NCBI GenBank assembly: GCA_964057225.1
Contig: OZ059896.1
Location: 4,216,001 to 4,280,000, forward strand
Direction of reading: 5' to 3'
DNA: 64,000 bases
From: Auanema rhodensis
Lineage: Eukaryota; Nematoda; Chromadorea; Rhabditida; Rhabditidae
Made by a program: the position numbers and the translations under genes. Below the pieces are notes generated by a model. That model was not told the origin of the DNA, did no database searches, and was given only the letters and a program-made list of their open reading frames with translations. Of this stretch, positions 52,201-64,000 are shown in pieces. How positions within the stretch are numbered: the first letter of the stretch is position 1; the number at the start of each line of letters is the position of its first letter.

Positions 52201-53671
52201 ACGTGTACATTTAATTAGCATAAATTAAAGTTCACGTAATTTTCAAAGTCATGGTTACCATGAACCAATATCAATGAATATTTGTTTTTAGACTAATATG
52301 GACATGGGGAATCTAATTTTGAAAAACGCATCTCTTTATCTTTCACGTGAAGCGAGTTACATACCAAGTGCACATCACGTGTACATTTAATTAGCATAAA
52401 TTAAAGTTCACGTAAATTTCAAAGTCATGGTTACCATGCACCAATATCAATAAAATTTTGTTTTTAGACTAATATGGACATGGGGAATCTAATTTTGAAA
52501 ACCGCATCTCTTTATCTTTCACGTGAAGCGAGTTACAAACCAAGTGCACATCACGTGTACATTTAATTAGCATAAATTAAAGTGCACGTAATTTTCAAAG
52601 TCATGGTTACCATGAACCAATATCAATGAATATTTGTTTTTAGACTAATATGGACATGGAGAATCTAATTTTGAAAACCGCATCTCTTTATCTTTCACGT
52701 GAAGCGAGTTACATACCAAGTGCACATCACGTGTACATTTAATTAGCATAAAGTAAAGTTCACGTAAATTTCAAAGTCATGGTTACCATGCACCAATATC
52801 AATAAAATTTTGTTTTTAGACTAATATGGACATGGGGAATCTAATTTTGAAAACCGCATCTCTTTATCTTTCACGTGAAGCGAGTTACATACCAAGTGCA
52901 CATCACGTGTACATTTAATTAGCATAAATTAAAGTTCACGTAAATTTCAAACTCATGGTTACCATGCACCAATATCAATAAAAATTTGTTTTTAGACTAA
53001 TATGGACATGGAGAATCTAATTTTAAAAACCGCATCTCTTTATCTTTCACGTGAAGCGAGTTACATACCAAGTGCACATCACGTGTATATTTAATTAGCA
53101 TAAATTAATGTTCACGTAAATTTCAAAGTCATGGTTACCATGCACCAATATCAATAAAATTTTGTTTTTAGACTAATATGGACATGGGGAATCTAATTTT
53201 GAAAACCGCATCTCTTTATCTTTCACGTGAAGCGAGTTACATACCAAGTGCACATCACGTGTACATTTAATTAGCATAAATTAAAGTTCACGTAAATTTC
53301 AAACTCATGGTTACCATGCACCAATATCAATAAAAATTTGTTTTTAGACTAATATGGACATGGAGAATTTAATTTTGAAAACCGCATCTCTTTATCTTTC
53401 ACGTGAAGCGAGTTACATACCAAGTGCACATCACGTGTACATTTTATTAGCATAAATTAAAGTTCACGTAAATTTCAAACTCATGGTTACCATGCACCAA
53501 TATCAATAAAAATTTGTTTTTAGACTAATATGGACATGGAGAATCTATTTTTAAAAACCGCATCTCTTTATCTTTCACGTGAAGCGAGTTACATACCAAG
53601 TGCACATCACGTGTACATTTAATTAGCATAAATTAAAGTTCACGTAAATTTCAAACTCATGGTTACCATGC
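49272..53671 (+). repeat. Domain 7: 8-monomer and 6-monomer higher-order repeats, 25 monomers
   Basis: 49272-50679 and 50680-52087 are two copies of a 1,408-bp unit; CATCAAGTGTAC marks them at about 49561 and 50969. Their eighth monomers differ: CTATTTATC/CACGCG at 50504, and TTTTAAAAACC with GTATATTTAATT at 51912. The tract 51208-52087 then recurs at 52264-53143, an offset of 1,056 bp (six monomers), including the same GTATATTTAATT and AATTAATGTTC changes. Confidence 0.8.
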
Positions 53672-54022
53672 ACCAATATCAATAAAAATTTGTTTTTAGA
53701 CTAATATGTACATGGGGAATCTAATTTTGAAAACCGCATCTCTTATCTTCCACGTGAAGCGAGTTACATACCAAGTGCACATCACGTGTACATTTAATTA
53801 GCATAAATTAAAGTTCACGTAATTTTCAAAGTCATGGTTACCATGAACCAATATCAATGAATATTTGTTTTTAGACTAATATGGACATGGGGAATCTAAT
53901 TTTGAAAACCGCATCTATTTATCTTTCACGCGAAGCGAGTTACATACCAAGTGCACATCACGTGTACATTTAATTAGCATAAAGTAAAGTTCACGTAAAT
54001 TTCAAACTCATGGTTACCATGC
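53672..54022 (+). repeat. 351-bp dimer module (175-bp monomer plus TGAATAT monomer), representative copy
   Basis: A 175-bp monomer with CTCTTATCTTCC and GTAATTTTCAAAGTC is followed by a monomer starting ACCAATATCAATGAATATTT, usually with CTATTTATC, CACGCG and AAAGTAAAG. The pair keeps together across the array: starts 1056, 3871, 5806, 42940 (174 bp), 45402, 48921, 53672, 55255, 56486, 58421, 58948, 60355, 62289, 62816 and 63519. Exceptions are 353, which lacks the partner, 1583/1759, where the first monomer is full length, and 60882/61057, where the second is recombinant. None is present from 6685 to 42939. Confidence 0.78.
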
Positions 54023-57000
54023 ACCAATATCAATAAAAATTTGTTTTTAGACTAATATGGACATGGGGAATCTAATTTTGAAAAACGCATCTCTTTATCT
54101 TTCACGTGAAGCGAGTTACATACCAAGTGCACATCACGTGTACATTTAATTAGCATAAATTAAAGTTCACGTAAATTTCAAAGTCATGGTTACCATGCAC
54201 CAATATCAATACAATTTTGTTTTTAGACTAATATGGTCATGGGGAATCTAATTTTGAAAACCGCATCTCTTTATCTTTCACGTGAAGCGAGTTACATACC
54301 AAGTGCACATCACGTGTACATTTAATTAGCATAAATTAAAGTTCACGTAAATTTCAAACTCATGGTTACCATGCACCAATATCAATAAAATTTTGTTTTT
54401 AGACTAATATGGACATGGGGAATCTAATTTTGAAAACCGCATCTCTTTATCTTTCACGTGAAGCGAGTCACATACCAAGTGCACATCACGTGTACATTTA
54501 ATTAGCATAAATTAAAGTTCACGTAAATTTCAAAGTCATGGTTACCATGCACCAATATCAATAAAAATTTGTTTTTAGACTAATATGGACATGGAGAATC
54601 CATTTTTAAAAACCGCATCTCTTTATCTTCCACGTGAAGCGAGTTACATACCAAGTGCACATCACGTGTACATTTAATTAGCATAAATTAAAGTTCACGT
54701 AAATTTCAAACTCATGGTTACCATGCACCAATATCAATAAAAATTTGTTTTCAAACTAATATGGACATGGGGATTCTAATTTTGAAAACCGCATCTCTTT
54801 ATCTTTCACGTGAAGCGAGTTACATACCAAGTGCACATCACGTGTACATTTAATTAGCATAAATTAAAGTTCACGTAAAATTCAAAGTCATGGTTACCAT
54901 GCACCAATATCAATAAAATTTTGTTTTTAGACTAATATGGACATGGGGAATCTAATTTTGAAAACCGCATCTTTTTATCTTTCACGTGAAGCGAGTTACA
55001 TACCAAGTGCACATCACGTGTACATTTAATTAGCATAAATTAAAGTTCACGTAAATTTCAAAGTCATGGTTACCATGCACCAATATCAATAAAATTTTGT
55101 TTTTAGACTAATATGGACATGGGGAATCTAATTTTGAAAACCGCATCTCTTTATCTTTCACGTGAAGCGAGTTACATACCAAGTGCACATCACGTGTACA
55201 TTTAATTAGCATAAATTAAAGTTCACGTAAATTTCAAACTCATGGTTACCATGCACCAATATCAATAAAAATTTGTTTTCAGACTAATATGGACATGGGG
55301 AATCTAATTTTGAAAACCGCATCTCTTATCTTCCACGTGAAGCGAGTTACATACCAAGTGCACATCACGTGTACATTTAATTAGCATAAATTAAAGTTCA
55401 CGTAATTTTCAAAGTCATGGTTACCATGAACCAATATCAATGAATATTTGTTTTTAGACTAATATGGACATGGGGAATCTAATTTTGAAAACCGCATCTA
55501 TTTATCTTTCACGCGAAGCGAGTTACATACCAAGTGCACATCACGTGTACATTTAATTAGCATAAAGTAAAGTTCACGTAAATTTCAAAGTCATGGTTAC
55601 CATGCACCAATATCAATAAAATTTTGTTTTTAGACTAATATGGACATGGGGAATCTAATTTTGAAAACCGCATCTCTTTATCTTTCACGTGAAGCGAGTC
55701 ACATACCAAGTGCACATCACGTGTACATTTAATTAGCATAAATTAAAGTTCACGTAAATTTCAAAGTCATGGTTACCATGCACCAATATCAATAAAAATT
55801 TGTTTTTAGACTAATATGGACATGGAGAATCCATTTTTAAAAACCGCATCTCTTTATCTTCCACGTGAAGCGAGTTACATACCAAGTGCACATCACGTGT
55901 ACATTTAATTAGCATAAATTAAAGTTCACGTAAATTTCAAACTCATGGTTACCATGCACCAATATCAATAAAAATTTGTTTTCAAACTAATATGGACATG
56001 GGGATTCTAATTTTGAAAACCGCATCTCTTTATCTTTCACGTGAAGCGAGTTACATACCAAGTGCACATCACGTGTACATTTAATTAGCATAAATTAAAG
56101 TTCACGTAAAATTCAAAGTCATGGTTACCATGCACCAATATCAATAAAATTTTGTTTTTAGACTAATATGGACATGGGGAATCTAATTTTGAAAACCGCA
56201 TCTTTTTATCTTTCACGTGAAGCGAGTTACATACCAAGTGCACATCACGTGTACATTTAATTAGCATAAATTAAAGTTCACGTAAATTTCAAAGTCATGG
56301 TTACCATGCACCAATATCAATAAAATTTTGTTTTTAGACTAATATGGACATGGGGAATCTAATTTTGAAAACCGCATCTCTTTATCTTTCACGTGAAGCG
56401 AGTTACATACCAAGTGCACATCACGTGTACATTTAATTAGCATAAATTAAAGTTCACGTAAATTTCAAACTCATGGTTACCATGCACCAATATCAATAAA
56501 AATTTGTTTTCAGACTAATATGGACATGGGGAATCTAATTTTGAAAACCGCATCTCTTATCTTCCACGTGAAGCGAGTTACATACCAAGTGCACATCACG
56601 TGTACATTTAATTAGCATAAATTAAAGTTCACGTAATTTTCAAAGTCATGGTTACCATGAACCAATATCAATGAATATTTGTTTTTAGACTAATATGGAC
56701 ATGGGGAATCTAATTTTGAAAACCGCATCTATTTATCTTTCACGCGAAGCGAGTTACATACCAAGTGCACATCACGTGTACATTTAATTAGCATAAAGTA
56801 AAGTTCACGTAAATTTCAAACTCATGGTTACCATCCACCAATATCAATAAAAATTTGTTTTTAGACTAATATGGACATGGGGAATCTAATTTTGAAAAAC
56901 GCATCTCTTTATCTTTCACGTGAAGCGAGTTACATACCAAGTGCACATCACGTGTACATTTAATTAGCATAAATTAAAGTTCACGTAAATTTCAAAGTCA

Positions 57001-57716
57001 TGGTTACCATGCACCAATATCAATACAATTTTGTTTTTAGACTAATATGGTCATGGGGAATCTAATTTTGAAAACCGCATCTCTTTATCTTTCACGTGAA
57101 GCGAGTTACATACCAAGTGCACATCACGTGTACATTTAATTAGCATAAATTAAAGTTCACGTAAATTTCAAACTCATGGTTACCATGCACCAATATCAAT
57201 AAAATTTTGTTTTTAGACTAATATGGACATGGGGAATCTAATTTTGAAAACCGCATCTCTTTATCTTTCACGTGAAGCGAGTCACATACCAAGTGCACAT
57301 CACGTGTACATTTAATTAGCATAAATTAAAGTTCACGTAAATTTCAAAGTCATGGTTACCATGCACCAATATCAATAAAAATTTGTTTTTAGACTAATAT
57401 GGACATGGAGAATCCATTTTTAAAAACCGCATCTCTTTATCTTCCACGTGAAGCGAGTTACATACCAAGTGCACATCACGTGTACATTTAATTAGCATAA
57501 ATTAAAGTTCACGTAAATTTCAAACTCATGGTTACCATGCACCAATATCAATAAAAATTTGTTTTCAAACTAATATGGACATGGGGCTTCTAATTTTGAA
57601 AACCGCATCTCTTTATCTTTCACGTGAAGCGAGTTACATACCAAGTGCACATCACGTGTACATTTAATTAGCATAAATTAAAGTTCACGTAAAATTCAAA
57701 GTCATGGTTACCATGC
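53672..57716 (+). repeat. Domain 8: nested 7- and 16-monomer higher-order repeats, 23 monomers
   Basis: GGTCATGG with AATACAATTTTG marks monomers 54199 and 57013, 2,814 bp apart (16 monomers minus two deleted bases). GAGTCACATACC marks 54375, 55606 and 57189, giving inner units of 7 and 9 monomers. The inner order is GAGTCAC, GAATCCATTTTT, TTTTCAAAC/GGGGATTC, CATCTTTTTATC, plain, a 175-bp TTTTCAGAC monomer, TGAATAT. The TTTTCAAAC monomers resemble the R class of domain 3 but carry CCAAGTGC, not CCTAGTGC. Confidence 0.82.
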
Positions 57717-60700
57717 ACCAATATCAATAAAATTTTGTTTTTAGACTAATATGGACATGGGGAATCTAATTTTGAAAACCGCATCTTTTTATCTTTCACG
57801 TGAAGCGAGTTACATACCAAGTGCACATCACGTGTACATTTAATTAGCATAAATTAAAGTTCACGTAAATTTCAAAGTCATGGTTACCATGCACCAATAT
57901 CAATAAAATTTTGTTTTTAGACTAATATGGACATGGGGAATCTAATTTTGAAAACCGCATCTCTTTATCTTTCACGTGAAGCGAGTTACATACCAAGTGC
58001 ACATCACGTGTACATTTAATTAGCATAAATTAAAGTTCACGTAAATTTCAAACTCATGGTTACCATGCACCAATATCAATAAAAATTTGTTTTTAGACTA
58101 ATATGGACATGGAGAATCTAATTTTGAAAACCGCATCTCTTTATCTTTCACGTGAAGCGAGTTACATACCAAGTGCACATCACGTGTACATTTAATTAGC
58201 ATAAATTAAAGTTCACGTAAATTTCAAACTCATGGTTACCATGCACCAATATCAATAAAAATTTGTTTTTAGACTAATATGGACATGGAGAATCTATTTT
58301 TAAAAACCGCATCTCTTTATCTTTCACGTGAAGCGAGTTACATACCAAGTGCACATCACGTGTACATTTAATTAGCATAAATTAAAGTTCACGTAAATTT
58401 CAAACTCATGGTTACCATGCACCAATATCAATAAAAATTTGTTTTTAGACTAATATGGACATGGGGAATCTAATTTTGAAAACCGCATCTCTTATCTTCC
58501 ACGTGAAGCGAGTTACATACCAAGTGCACATCACGTGTACATTTAATTAGCATAAATTAAAGTTCACGTAATTTTCAAAGTCATGGTTACCATGAACCAA
58601 TATCAATGAATATTTGTTTTTAGACTAATATGGACATGGGGAATCTAATTTTGAAAACCGCATCTATTTATCTTTCACGCGAAGCGAGTTACATACCAAG
58701 TGCACATCACGTGTACATTTAATTAGCATAAAGTAAAGTTCACGTAAATTTCAAACTCATGGTTACCATGCACCAATATCAATAAAAATTTGTTTTTAGA
58801 CTAATATGGACATGGGGAATCTAATTTTGAAAAACGCATCTCTTTATCTTTCACGTGAAGCGAGTTACATACCAAGTGCACATCACGTGTACATTTAATT
58901 AGCATAAATTAAAGTTCACGTAAATTTCAAACTCATGGTTACCATGCACCAATATCAATAAAAATTTGTTTTTAGACTAATATGGACATGGGGAATCTAA
59001 TTTTGAAAACCGCATCTCTTATCTTCCACGTGAAGCGAGTTACATACCAAGTGCACATCACGTGTACATTTAATTAGCATAAATTAAAGTTCACGTAATT
59101 TTCAAAGTCATGGTTACCATGAACCAATATCAATGAATATTTGTTTTTAGACTAATTTGGACATGGGGAATCTAATTTTGAAAACCGCATCTATTTATCT
59201 TTCACGCGAAGCGAGTTACATACCAAGTGCACATCACGTGTACATTTAATTAGCATAAAGTAAAGTTCACGTAAATTTCAAACTCATGGTTACCATGCAC
59301 CAATATCAATAAAATTTTGTTTTTAGACTAATATGGACATGGGGAATCTAATTTTGAAAACCGCATCTCTTTATCTTTCACGTGAAGCGAGTTACATACC
59401 AAGTGCACATCACGTGTACATTTAATTAGCATAAATTAAAGTTCACGTAAATTTCAAACTCATGGTTACCATGCACCAATATCAATAAAAATTTGTTTTT
59501 AGACTAATATGGACATGGAGAATCTAATTTTGAAAACCGCATCTCTTTATCTTTCACGTGAAGCGAGTTACATACCAAGTGCACATCACGTGTACATTTA
59601 ATTAGCATAAATTAAAGTTCACGTAAAATTCAAAGTCATGGTTACCATGCACCAATATCAATAAAATTTTGTTTTTAGACTAATATGGACATGGGGAATC
59701 TAATTTTGAAAACCGCATCTTTTTATCTTTCACGTGAAGCGAGTTACATACCAAGTGCACATCACGTGTACATTTAATTAGCATAAATTAAAGTTCACGT
59801 AAATTTCAAAGTCATGGTTACCATGCACCAATATCAATAAAATTTTGTTTTTAGAGTAATATGGACATGGGGAATCTAATTTTGAAAACTGCATCTCTTT
59901 ATCTTTCACGTGAAGCGAGTTACATACCAAGTGCACATCACGTGTACATTTAATTAGCATAAATTAAAGTTCACGTAAATTTCAAACTCATGGTTACCAT
60001 GCACCAATATCAATAAAAATTTGTTTTTAGACTAATATGGACATGGAGAATCTAATTTTGAAAACCGCATCTCTTTATCTTTCACGTGAAGCGAGTTACA
60101 TACCAAGTGCACATCACGTGTACATTTAATTAGCATAAATTAAAGTTCACGTAAATTTCAAACTCATGGTTACCATGCACCAATATCAATAAAAATTTGT
60201 TTTTAGACTAATATGGACATGGAGAATCTATTTTTAAAAACCGCATCTCTTTATCTTTCACGTGAAGCGAGTTACATACCAAGTGCACATCACGTGTACA
60301 TTTAATTAGCATAAATTAAAGTTCACGTAAATTTCAAACTCATGGTTACCATGCACCAATATCAATAAAAATTTGTTTTTAGACTAATATGGACATGGGG
60401 AATCTAATTTTGAAAACCGCATCTCTTATCTTCCACGTGAAGCGAGTTACATACCAAGTGCACATCACGTGTACATTTAATTAGCATAAATTAAAGTTCA
60501 CGTAATTTTCAAAGTCATGGTTACCATGAACCAATATCAATGAATATTTGTTTTTAGACTAATATGGACATGGGGAATCTAATTTTGAAAACCGCATCTA
60601 TTTATCTTTCACGCGAAGCGAGTTACATACCAAGTGCACATCACGTGTACATTTAATTAGCATAAAGTAAAGTTCACGTAAATTTCAAACTCATGGTTAC

Positions 60701-63700
60701 CATGCACCAATATCAATAAAAATTTGTTTTTAGACTAATATGGACATGGGGAATCTAATTTTGAAAAACGCATCTCTTTATCTTTCACGTGAAGCGAGTT
60801 ACATACCAAGTGCACATCACGTGTACATTTAATTAGCATAAATTAAAGTTCACGTAAATTTCAAACTCATGGTTACCATGCACCAATATCAATAAAAATT
60901 TGTTTTTAGACTAATATGGACATGGGGAATCTAATTTTGAAAACCGCATCTTTTATCTTCCACGTGAAGCGAGTTACATACCAAGTGCACATCACGTGTA
61001 CATTTAATTAGCATAAATTAAAGTTCACGTAATTTTCAAAGTTATGGTTACCATGCACCAATATCAATAAAAATTTGTTTTTAGACTAATATGGACATGG
61101 GGAATCTAATTTCGAAAACCGCATCTATTTATCTTTCACGCGAAGCGAGTTACATACCAAGTGCACATCACGTGTACATTTAATTAGCATAAATTAAAGT
61201 TCACGTAAATTTCAAACTCATGGTTACCATGCACCAATATCAATAAAAATTTGTTTTTAGACTAATATGGACATGGGGAATCTAATTTTGAAAACCGCAT
61301 CTCTTTATCTTTCACGTGAAGCGAGTTACATACCAAGTGCACATCACGTGTACATTTAATTAGCATAAATTAAAGTTCACGTAAATTTCAAACTCATGGT
61401 TACCATGCACCAATATCAATAAAAATTTGTTTTTAGACTAATATGGACATGGAGAATCTAATTTTGAAAACCGCATCTCTTTATCTTTCACGTGAAGCGA
61501 GTTACATACCAAGTGCACATCACGTGTACATTTAATTAGCATAAATTAAAGTTCACGTAAAATTCAAAGTCATGGTTACCATGCACCAATATCAATAAAA
61601 TTTTGTTTTTAGACTAATATGGACATGGGGAATCTAATTTTGAAAACCGCATCTTTTTATCTTTCACGTGAAGCGAGTTACATACCAAGTGCACATCACG
61701 TGTACATTTAATTAGCATAAATTAAAGTTCACGTAAATTTCAAAGTCATGGTTACCATGCACCAATATCAATAAAATTTTGTTTTTAAAGTAATATGGAC
61801 ATGGGGAATCTAATTTTGAAAACTGCATCTCTTTATCTTTCACGTGAAGCGAGTTACATACCAAGTGCACATCACGTGTACATTTAATTAGCATAAATTA
61901 AAGTTCACGTAAATTTCAAACTCATGGTTACCATGCACCAATATCAATAAAAATTTGTTTTTAGACTAATATGGACATGGAGAATCTAATTTTGAAAACC
62001 GCATCTCTTTATCTTTCACGTGAAGCGAGTTACATACCAAGTGCACATCACGTGTACATTTAATTAGCATAAATTAAAGTTCACGTAAATTTCAAACTCA
62101 TGGTTACCATGCACCAATATCAATAAAAATTTGTTTTTAGACTAATATGGACATGGAGAATCTATTTTTAAAAACCGCATCTCTTTATCTTTCACGTGAA
62201 GCGAGTTACATACCAAGTGCACATCACGTGTACATTTAATTAGCATAAATTAAAGTTCACGTAAATTTCAAACTCATGGTTACCATGCACCAATATCAAT
62301 AAAAATTTGTTTTTAGACTAATATGGACATGGGGAATCTAATTTTGAAAACCGCATCTCTTATCTTCCACGTGAAGCGAGTTACATACCAAGTGCACATC
62401 ACGTGTACATTTAATTAGCATAAATTAAAGTTCACGTAATTTTCAAAGTCATGGTTACCATGAACCAATATCAATGAATATTTGTTTTTAGACTAATATG
62501 GACATGGGGAATCTAATTTTGAAAACCGCATCTATTTATCTTTCACGCGAAGCGAGTTACATACCAAGTGCACATCACGTGTACATTTAATTAGCATAAA
62601 GTAAAGTTCACGTAAATTTCAAACTCATGGTTACCATGCACCAATATCAATAAAAATTTGTTTTTAGACTAATATGGACATGGGGAATCTAATTTTGAAA
62701 AACGCATCTCTTTATCTTTCACGTGAAGCGAGTTACATACCAAGTGCACATCACGTGTACATTTAATTAGCATAAATTAAAGTTCACGTAAATTTCAAAC
62801 TCATGGTTACCATGCACCAATATCAATAAAAATTTGTTTTTAGACTAATATGGACATGGGGAATCTAATTTTGAAAACCGCATCTTTTATCTTCCACGTG
62901 AAGCGAGTTACATACCAAGTGCACATCACGTGTACATTTAATTAGCATAAATTAAAGTTCACGTAATTTTCAAAGTTATGGTTACCATGAACCAATATCA
63001 ATGAATATTTGTTTTTAGACTAATATGGACATGGGGAATCTAATTTCGAAAACCGCATCTATTTATCTTTCACGCGAAGCGAGTTACATACCAAGTGCAC
63101 ATCACGTGTACATTTAATTAGCATAAAGTAAAGTTCACGTAAATTTCAAACTCATGGTTACCATGCACCAATATCAATAAAAATTTGTTTTTAGACTAAT
63201 ATGGACATGGGGAATCTAATTTTGAAAAACGCATCTCTTTATCTTTCACGTGAAGCGAGTTACATACCAAGTGCACATCACGTGTACATTTAATTAGCAT
63301 AAATTAAAGTTCACGTAAATTTCAAAGTCATGGTTACCATGCACCAATATCAATAAAATTTTGTTTTTAGACTAATATGGACATGGGGAATCTAAATTTG
63401 AAAACCGCATCTCTTTATCTTTCACGTGAAGCGAGTTACATACCAAGTGCACATCACGTGTACATTTAATTAGCATAAATTAAAGTTCACGTAAATTTCA
63501 AACTCATGGTTACCATGCACCAATATCAATAAAAATTTGTTTTTAGACTAATATGGACATGGGGAATCTAATTTTGAAAACCGCATCTTTTATCTTCCAC
63601 GTGAAGCGAGTTACATACCAAGTGCACATCACGTGTACATTTAATTAGCATAAATTAAAGTTCACGTAATTTTCAAAGTTATGGTTACCATGAACCAATA

Positions 63701-64000
63701 TCAATGAATATTTGTTTTTAGACTAATATGGACATGGGGAATCTAATTTCGAAAACCGCATCTATTTATCTTTCACGCGAAGCGAGTTACATACCAAGTG
63801 CACATCACGTGTACATTTAATTAGCATAAAGTAAAGTTCACGTAAATTTCAAACTCATGGTTACCATGCACCAATATCAATAAAAATTTGTTTTTAGACT
63901 AATATGGACATGGGGAATCTAATTTTGAAAAACGCATCTCTTTATCTTTCACGTGAAGCGAGTTACATACCAAGTGCACATCACGTGTACATTTAATTAG
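57717..64000 (+). repeat. Domain 9: 11-monomer (1,934-bp) higher-order repeat, about three copies
   Basis: Copies begin at the CATCTTTTTATC monomers at 57717, 59651 and 61585. Each unit contains two 175-bp monomers, which gives 11 x 176 minus 2 = 1,934 bp. The run GAGAATC, ATTTTTAAAAACC, 175-bp, TGAATAT, AAAACGC, 175-bp, CTATTTATC is repeated at 58069, 60003 and 61937. After the third copy the last modules repeat once more with a 703-bp offset (62885 and 63588 for TTTTATCTTCC). The window ends inside a monomer (63870-64000). Confidence 0.84.
63870..64000 (+). repeat. Partial monomer at the window edge (131 bp)
   Basis: The last monomer, of the AAAACGC class, runs from ACCAATATC to TTTAATTAG and is cut by the end of the window. 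The left edge starts exactly at a monomer start only because that phase was chosen. Neither boundary of the array is in view, so its true length is at least 64 kb. Confidence 0.9.

Larger units (their letters stand above)
1..64000 (+). repeat. 176-bp satellite DNA array, 363 full monomers plus a partial
   Basis: The sequence repeats every 176 bp from the first to the last base, always in the same orientation. With ACCAATATC as monomer start, starts fall at 1, 177, 353, 528 and so on up to 63870. Nineteen one-base deletions reconcile the last start with 363 x 176 exactly, so nothing else is inserted. Typical composition is about 32% GC with five CpG sites per monomer. Monomers differ from one another by a few substitutions drawn from a limited set of variants, and these variants recur in fixed orders (higher-order repeats). 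The period, AT richness and homogeneity are typical of centromeric or pericentromeric satellites. I do not recognise the family. Plant origin is an inference from unit length only. Strand is arbitrary. Confidence 0.98.

Noticed and set aside
1-64000. CRISPR array or other spaced direct repeat
   Set aside because: There are no unique spacers: the full 176 bp repeats with only scattered substitutions.
1-64000. CENP-B box
   Set aside because: No segment of the monomer on either strand resembles the TTCG...CGGG core arrangement; the five CpG sites fall in other contexts.
1-64000. Telomeric repeats, rRNA or tRNA genes, or transposon ends within the array
   Set aside because: The monomer register accounts for every base, leaving no room for them.

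Overview
The whole 64 kb window is one uninterrupted head-to-tail tandem array of an AT-rich satellite with a 176-bp monomer. The typical monomer has 56 G+C in 176 bases (about 32% GC). Taking each monomer to begin at ACCAATATC (positions 1, 177, 353, 528 ...), I count 363 complete monomers plus a 131-bp partial at the right end (63870-64000). All are in the same orientation. 363 x 176 is 63,888, and the last monomer starts 19 bases short of that; I located 19 separate one-base deletions that account for the shortfall. No net insertion, inversion, transposon, gene, RNA gene or unique sequence is left to explain.

This is eukaryotic satellite DNA from a centromeric, pericentromeric or heterochromatic block. 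A nucleosome-sized 176-bp unit, layered higher-order repeats (HORs) and lack of insertions fit a young, actively homogenised centromere-type array. A plant is a reasonable guess from the unit length, but I do not recognise the family and cannot name the species.

Layout, by diagnostic variants: (1) 1-6684, 38 monomers, mosaic with 703-bp and 880-bp local repeats; (2) 6685-8444, 10 monomers, strict two-monomer alternation; (3) 8445-26396, 102 monomers, the most homogenised part, with 5-, 7- and 8-monomer units inside a 3.3-4.2 kb block present three times; (4) 26397-34139, 44 monomers, with a 3,696-bp (21-monomer) offset and an inner 7-monomer repeat; (5) 34140-42939, 50 monomers, with a 2,640-bp offset; (6) 42940-49271, 36 monomers, mosaic including an edited copy of part of domain 4; (7) 49272-53671, 25 monomers, 8- and 6-monomer repeats; (8) 53672-57716, 23 monomers, 7- and 16-monomer repeats; (9) 57717-64000, 35 monomers plus a partial, an 11-monomer repeat of 1,934 bp.

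Within the monomer the notable structure is a set of TCACGT-type motifs spaced 32 and 33 bp apart. The second is ATCACGTG, which fits the budding-yeast CDEI consensus RTCACRTG. A 13-bp hairpin-capable inverted repeat (CATGG-TTA-CCATG) lies at the monomer end. There are no coding genes. Four 60-codon open frames on the minus strand exist only because one base change removes the stop codon that the other monomers carry. Comparisons were made by eye; copy counts and differences should be read with that in mind.
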